Origin: Petrosia ficiformis
Lineage: Eukaryota; Porifera; Demospongiae; Haplosclerida; Petrosiidae
Direction: 5' to 3'
Assembly: GCA_947044365.1 (NCBI GenBank)
Contig: OX345636.1
Location: 49,842,746-49,906,745, forward strand
DNA: 64,000 nt
Part shown: piece after piece, positions 60,492 to 64,000 of the stretch
Numbering within the stretch: the stretch's first letter is position 1
Layout: every line of letters begins with the position of its first letter
The notes under the pieces: generated by a model
Databases searched by the model: none
What the model was told of the DNA's origin: nothing
Seen by the model: only the letters and a program-made list of their open reading frames with translations
Position numbers and translations under genes: made by a program

Positions 60492-61013
60492 ATGACACAA
60501 GAGTTCGTGTGTGAAAGCTGTATGAGGGGTCACCATATATACAAAGATGTCTGGGTACCTGATCCAATGAGGCCTGAGGTATTGACTTGTGTGCAAGAGC
60601 GAGAGACTGGAAATGATGCTGATCCCTATTCTGTAGCAATGGTCAATTCTTCAATGACTATTGTTGGCCATGTACCTCACAAAATATCGTCCATCTGTAG
60701 TGTATTTTTGTTGCGAGGAGGTTTCATTAAGTGTGAGATAAATGGACACAGGAGATATTCCTCTGACCATCCTCAAGGTGGCCTGGAACTTCCCTGTCTG
60801 TTAACTTTTGTTGGATCTCCAGTTAAGATTGAAAAAGTGAGAGCACTATTAAAGGATAAATTTTTAAGTGATACTGAAAGTGCAAAGGCTTCACCTGTTG
60901 CAGAACTAACTGATCCACCATCAAAGAAACCAAAGATCCCAGGCAATGAAGAAATCATTAATAATGTAGCAATAATGTTTGGATATCTAGACATGGATAT
61001 ACCCTTTCACTAG
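60492..61013 (+). CDS. HIRAN-like protein of the Tigger element (173 codons)
   Basis: An intact open frame starting MTQEFVCESCMRGHHIYKDV, followed by VPDPMRPEVLTCVQERETGN, a VGHVPHKISS motif, a GGFIKCEINGHRRYS strand-turn region and GGLELPCLLTF. These match the HIRAN-like domain found in many invertebrate repeat-borne genes; HIRAN domains bind DNA ends or nucleic acid. The C-terminal 50 residues contain SKKPKIP, a possible nuclear signal. It lies 165 bp from the left end and is followed by the protease frame, so the two may once have formed one protein. Confidence 0.6.
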   Translation: MTQEFVCESCMRGHHIYKDVWVPDPMRPEVLTCVQERETGNDADPYSVAMVNSSMTIVGHVPHKISSICSVFLLRGGFIKCEINGHRRYSSDHPQGGLELPCLLTFVGSPVKIEKVRALLKDKFLSDTESAKASPVAELTDPPSKKPKIPGNEEIINNVAIMFGYLDMDIPFH

Positions 61014-61019
61014 TAGACA

Positions 61020-61506
61020 AAGATGCAGTATGTAACAGAGAGATGCTTAATGATATGCACATAAACTATTCGCAAACATCTCTTAAGCTACAGTTCCCGT
61101 ACAGTTGATGGTCTTCACTCTACTATACTTCAGTCTCGAGCACTTGAAATTAAAATTAACCAAGGGCTTCAAATTTAATAGTGCACTGCATTGGATTTTG
61201 GCTACAAATATATCCTGTGATGTGGGTATTCTAAGAGTATATGATTCAGTGTACTCTACTATTGACCAAGAAACCATTAATACACTACGGTGCATGTTTA
61301 ATTTCACAAGAATTGAAATGGAAATTTTTCCAAAGCAAGATGATGGTACTGACTGTGGGTTGTTCGCTATAGCTGCAGGTAGAGCTCTTCTTTATCAACA
61401 AGACCTAGGTTCTACAGTATTCAACCAAGAGGAAATGAGGTCCTATCTTTGTTGCTGCATTGAAACTGGAGTATTTACACCTTTTCCTACATACAATATT
61501 AACTGA
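61020..61506 (+). pseudogene. Ulp1/SENP-type (C48) cysteine protease, broken start
   Basis: The open frame 61105-61506 shows the complete catalytic set: His in ALHWILATN (about 61185), Asp in RVYDSVYST (about 61245), Gln in FPKQDDG and Cys in TDCGLFAIA (about 61335-61365). Upstream, 61020-61105 in another frame gives LVDKDAVCNREMLNDMHIN, the usual substrate-channel start, so one or more frameshifts separate the halves. Ulp1 enzymes cleave SUMO-like proteins. Transposon-borne Ulp1 genes are known in other superfamilies (KDZ/Zisupton, some MULEs). The family is clear; function in this element is unknown. Confidence 0.8.
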
Positions 61507-61608
61507 ATTATTTTTCCACATGCAATATTAACTGATTTATTTGAATTATTATCTCCTAATAAGGTTTATTATTTACTGGGTTAATATACATTTATGTAGG
61601 ATTAAAGT

Positions 61609-62972
61609 TTATATAATTATTCCAGCATCTCTGAATCCATTGCTTATTATGTCAGGTCTAGACTTCATATAGTCATACATTTCTATCAGCCACTGAGCCC
61701 CAAGTGATTTCACAACACTCATTTGTAAATCAACAGTCGGCTCATATTCATCACCTTTCAAACTGCTACATATTTGATCAGAGTACCATGACTGAACTTT
61801 TGATCGCAGAAAGTCTTTCACAGGCTTACTCACACTAACATCCAATGGTTGCAACCTGTCAGTACAATTGGCAGGAACAATGGCAATGAGAATGTTTCTG
61901 CTCTCTATAGCAACAACATTATATGTGGTGTACACTGACCTCGGAATTGATCAAACATAACTAAAGCTGATGAATCTATACCATATGATGCTCTTTTCTC
62001 TTCAATGTAAGGAACTAGAGTTTTTTTGATGTAGTCTTCTGTTATCTTCTCATTAGCCCAATGGTTAGGGGTGTATGTAACCTGCCAGTTTACGGGAAAA
62101 GGAACCATAGGAAGGCATTTAGCAGTCTTGCCTTTATATTTTATTTGGGGTGGCAGGAAATCTCCGGTCAGTGTACCTGCAAACACAGCAGTTATCTGAC
62201 GTTTGTCATCAGCACCAAAAATATCAATTCGCTTTGTGCCATCTTTGGCCATAGTCCAATTGGAAACAGGAACATAATGTATTCCTGTATGGTTCCAATT
62301 GATGATCAAATCTTTGGGTATATCCTCCATTTCCACCAATGATCTAATATCAAAGAGGAACTGAGCTCTTTTTGCTTCAAAATCAGAGGGATGCACCATT
62401 GTTTTTGTACTCACTCTTTTTTTGACATACCCAATCCTATTTAAAAAGTCCTGTGCCCAGTATTTCGTGAATTTTACATGCCCACCATTACTATGTAACA
62501 TGTTGCTGTCATGGTTTTCAACTATACCTTCTGCACATGCGATAACTATGGCAGAATTGATGACAGCACCATTAGCACGAAGTGCTGAAATATAGGCTTT
62601 CACTTGGTCATCAAGCTCTTTGCCTAGTAGTAGAGGACGGCCTCTTGTCTTGTTTTCCAGCTTCTTCATCTCTTGGTTATCTTTCCCCTACTTTAATTCT
62701 TCCTTGCACTTATTCATCCAGGTTCTAACTGTACTCTCCTTTAACAATCTATTCGGAAATCGCTTTGACAGCTTTTTTATAGCACAAGTTACTCCAATTT
62801 CTGTAGCACATTTGGCTATCTTCGCCCTTTCTTTCACTAATGATTTCACTAACCTGTTTGCTGAATCAATGGCAGAAGAAGGGACACTTGAAGATAGTGC
62901 TCCGTGTGAAATTGGAACAGCAGAATCTCGCTTAAAGTAATGATACAATGACGCCATGAATCCACATGGCAT
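61609..62972 (-). pseudogene. pogo/Tigger DDE transposase, inactivated
   Basis: From 62972 down: an N-terminal helix-turn-helix region (KKLSKRFPNRLLKESTVRTW, 62688-62760), an in-frame TAG at 62688-62690, a CENP-B-type HTH region (GRPLLLGKELDDQVKAYI to WAQDFLNRIGYVKKR), and the DDE_1 catalytic core. The first catalytic Asp is Asn (LIINWNHTGIHY, about 62285). The second is kept in ALVMFDQFRGQC (about 61925-61960). A frameshift near 61905-61935 precedes DRLQPLDVSVSKPVK (about 61840), which holds the third Asp. Three separate lesions make it inactive. Transposases of this family bind the TIRs and move the element into TA sites. Confidence 0.88.
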
Positions 62973-63120
62973 TTACTTGATACCACGCCCATATTTTCAC
63001 GATTTTTATTTTCGCGAGTAGTGTACAATTAGCGAAATTCGCGAAAATATTCCACCATGAACATTTGCCAGCATACGATAGTTATAATTAACTAAAACAA
63101 CACTAGAATGAATACATGTA

Positions 63121-63773
63121 CTATAGATTAGGGCTGGGAAAAAGGTTCGGCGGTTCGAACCTTTGTTTGTTTGCTGCGCATTCGAAGCTAAATTTATACC
63201 CTCAAAGCTTCGCTGCCATGCCCACTTTAATGTTTGCACATTTTAATGTGTGGTTAATATTGGGGACATGTTCCAGGAAAGTTGAAGCTGTGATGGCAAA
63301 TACATCTCTTCCCTTCATAAAGCTTGTCACTACTTTAAACTCTTGCGCCTTCAATTTCTTGTATTCAATCATTCTGCTGTTCTCACTGTGCTTAGGGCTA
63401 GTTGTGCTTAGTCGTGTTACACAATCAGTGACGTTAAAATTCTTGTGGTAGAACAACTTAATCTGATTGGTCTCTGCAGAGTCCACAACTAGTGAATATG
63501 CATGTCCCCAGACCCTCTGCCTCAGTCTAACTGCGAGAGTATTCCTCGTCAGACTAGCTGTGTTTCTAGCTGCTTTTGTATTATTTCTCAGTCCAGCGAT
63601 GCCTAATCCAGATAGAAACAGCGACAGGAACAACACAAGTACTCGTTATAAAGCAATAATCCAGTTTTGGAGGCTTTCTATAACCAATCAAGGTAAGAGC
63701 AACATTGACAAAAAGAACACGTGCGAACCTTCAAAGGTTGTTTTCCAACCTTCGTCCCAGCTCTACTATAGAT
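63121..63773. mobile_element. Non-autonomous hAT-like element with 8-bp target duplication
   Basis: CTATAGAT flanks the element exactly at 63121-63128 and 63766-63773. Ends are inverted repeats TAGGGCTGGGAAAAAGGTT and the complement of CCAACCTTCGTCCCAGCTCTA. The 8-bp duplication and AGxGCTGGG-type ends suit hAT. The 637-bp interior has a minus-strand open frame of 144 codons (63202-63636) starting MLFLSLFLSGLGIAG, unlike a hAT transposase; whether it is coding is uncertain. Confidence 0.82.
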
Positions 63774-64000
63774 AAGTTTTACATAGCCAGACTCAAGGAA
63801 GAGTCTGGAGACAAGCAATATTAAATTTGTTGGGTTGGTTTGACATCCATTAACACACAACAGTAAATATGGTCAGCAATGAATTTCATTAGGAAGAGTA
63901 TGAATCTTACGTAAACCATTATAAAGTGCAGAGTCAGAGACACCACTCAAAAAGTGGGGGGGCCCAGTAAAAAAGAATCTTAATTTGAACAATACTTTTA
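63774..64000. other. Flank, no gene recognised
   Basis: Short right edge of the window with a GTGGGGGGGCCC run near 63954-63965. Nothing is supported here. Confidence 0.3.

Larger units (their letters stand above)
60327..63078. mobile_element. pogo/Tigger-like DNA transposon with accessory genes
   Basis: The ends match as inverted repeats: CCATATACCGGGAAATGTTC at left against the complement of the right end TCGTATGCTGGCAAATGTTC, continuing to GAATATTTT about 45 bp in. A TA flanks both sides (60325-60326, 63079-63080). It contains a HIRAN-like frame and a Ulp1-type protease on the plus strand, and a DDE transposase on the minus strand, converging near 61.5 kb. All are damaged, so this copy is inactive. 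Confidence 0.85.
60079..63105. mobile_element. T1 MITE interrupted by a Tigger element
   Basis: TAGTGTTGTTTTAG at 60079-60092 and CTAAAACAACACTA at 63092-63105 are perfect 14-bp inverted repeats. The DNA between them, apart from 60327-63078, is ACTAAAAC/TTAGTTATAG-rich like the MITE at 19003-19222. Removing the insert leaves about 275 bp. Confidence 0.75.

Noticed and set aside
1..64000. tRNA, rRNA, CRISPR arrays and bacterial-type promoters or operons
   Set aside because: None was visible on reading both strands. Short repeats are microsatellites, minisatellites or MITEs; a tRNA scan was not possible here.

Overview
The window is AT-rich animal-type nuclear DNA: short exons with GT..AG borders, long introns, TA microsatellites, and many decayed transposons of metazoan families (Ty3/gypsy, APE-type LINE, Crypton, pogo/Tigger, hAT, piggyBac-like MITEs). 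A Death-domain protein, a LINE with a 2A-like peptide and Crypton recombinases suggest an early-branching marine invertebrate, perhaps a demosponge; this is inference. I saw no rRNA, tRNA, CRISPR or bacterial-style operon.

The backbone is one plus-strand gene running from before 3884 to a stop at 58720. I found 25 exons whose borders fit consensus splice sites and whose intron phases match at every junction, giving one open frame of 1921 nt (about 639 codons plus stop). The 5' part is built from a repeating three-exon module: class A (phase 2 to 1, starts S-T-N/D), class B (1 to 2) and class C (2 to 2, ends in a short L-x-D-L-F-R-like helix). The middle and 3' part has two near-identical UBA exons, a Pro/Tyr/Gln-rich exon, Trp-rich and linker exons, and a terminal Death-domain exon (58395-58720). 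UBA plus Death suggests a ubiquitin-linked death or immune adaptor; I do not recognise the exact gene.

The gene grew by local duplication. 440-3008 and 3009-7199 are tandem copies, the first lacking about 1.7 kb. 27.9-28.9 kb and 30.8-32.6 kb are copies carrying a C exon. A block of roughly 9-10 kb (36583 to about 45.4 kb) is repeated from 46577 to about 56.7 kb, giving the second UBA exon; the far end of that copy has decayed exons.

The introns are filled with mobile DNA: gypsy relics at 8.2-11.5, 24.4-27.6 (complete LTR pair and target duplication), 35.8 and 51.8-53.8 kb; a LINE 5' region at 49.9-51.25 kb; Crypton relics at 20.4-21.8 and 39.9-40.5 kb; piggyBac-like MITEs; a palindromic MITE family; and large hairpin repeats with GC-rich centres. 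Downstream of the gene, 60327-63078 is a pogo/Tigger element with a TA duplication that also holds a HIRAN-like reading frame and a Ulp1-type protease with a visible His-Asp-Gln-Cys set. A 637-bp hAT-like element with an exact 8-bp target duplication follows at 63129-63765.
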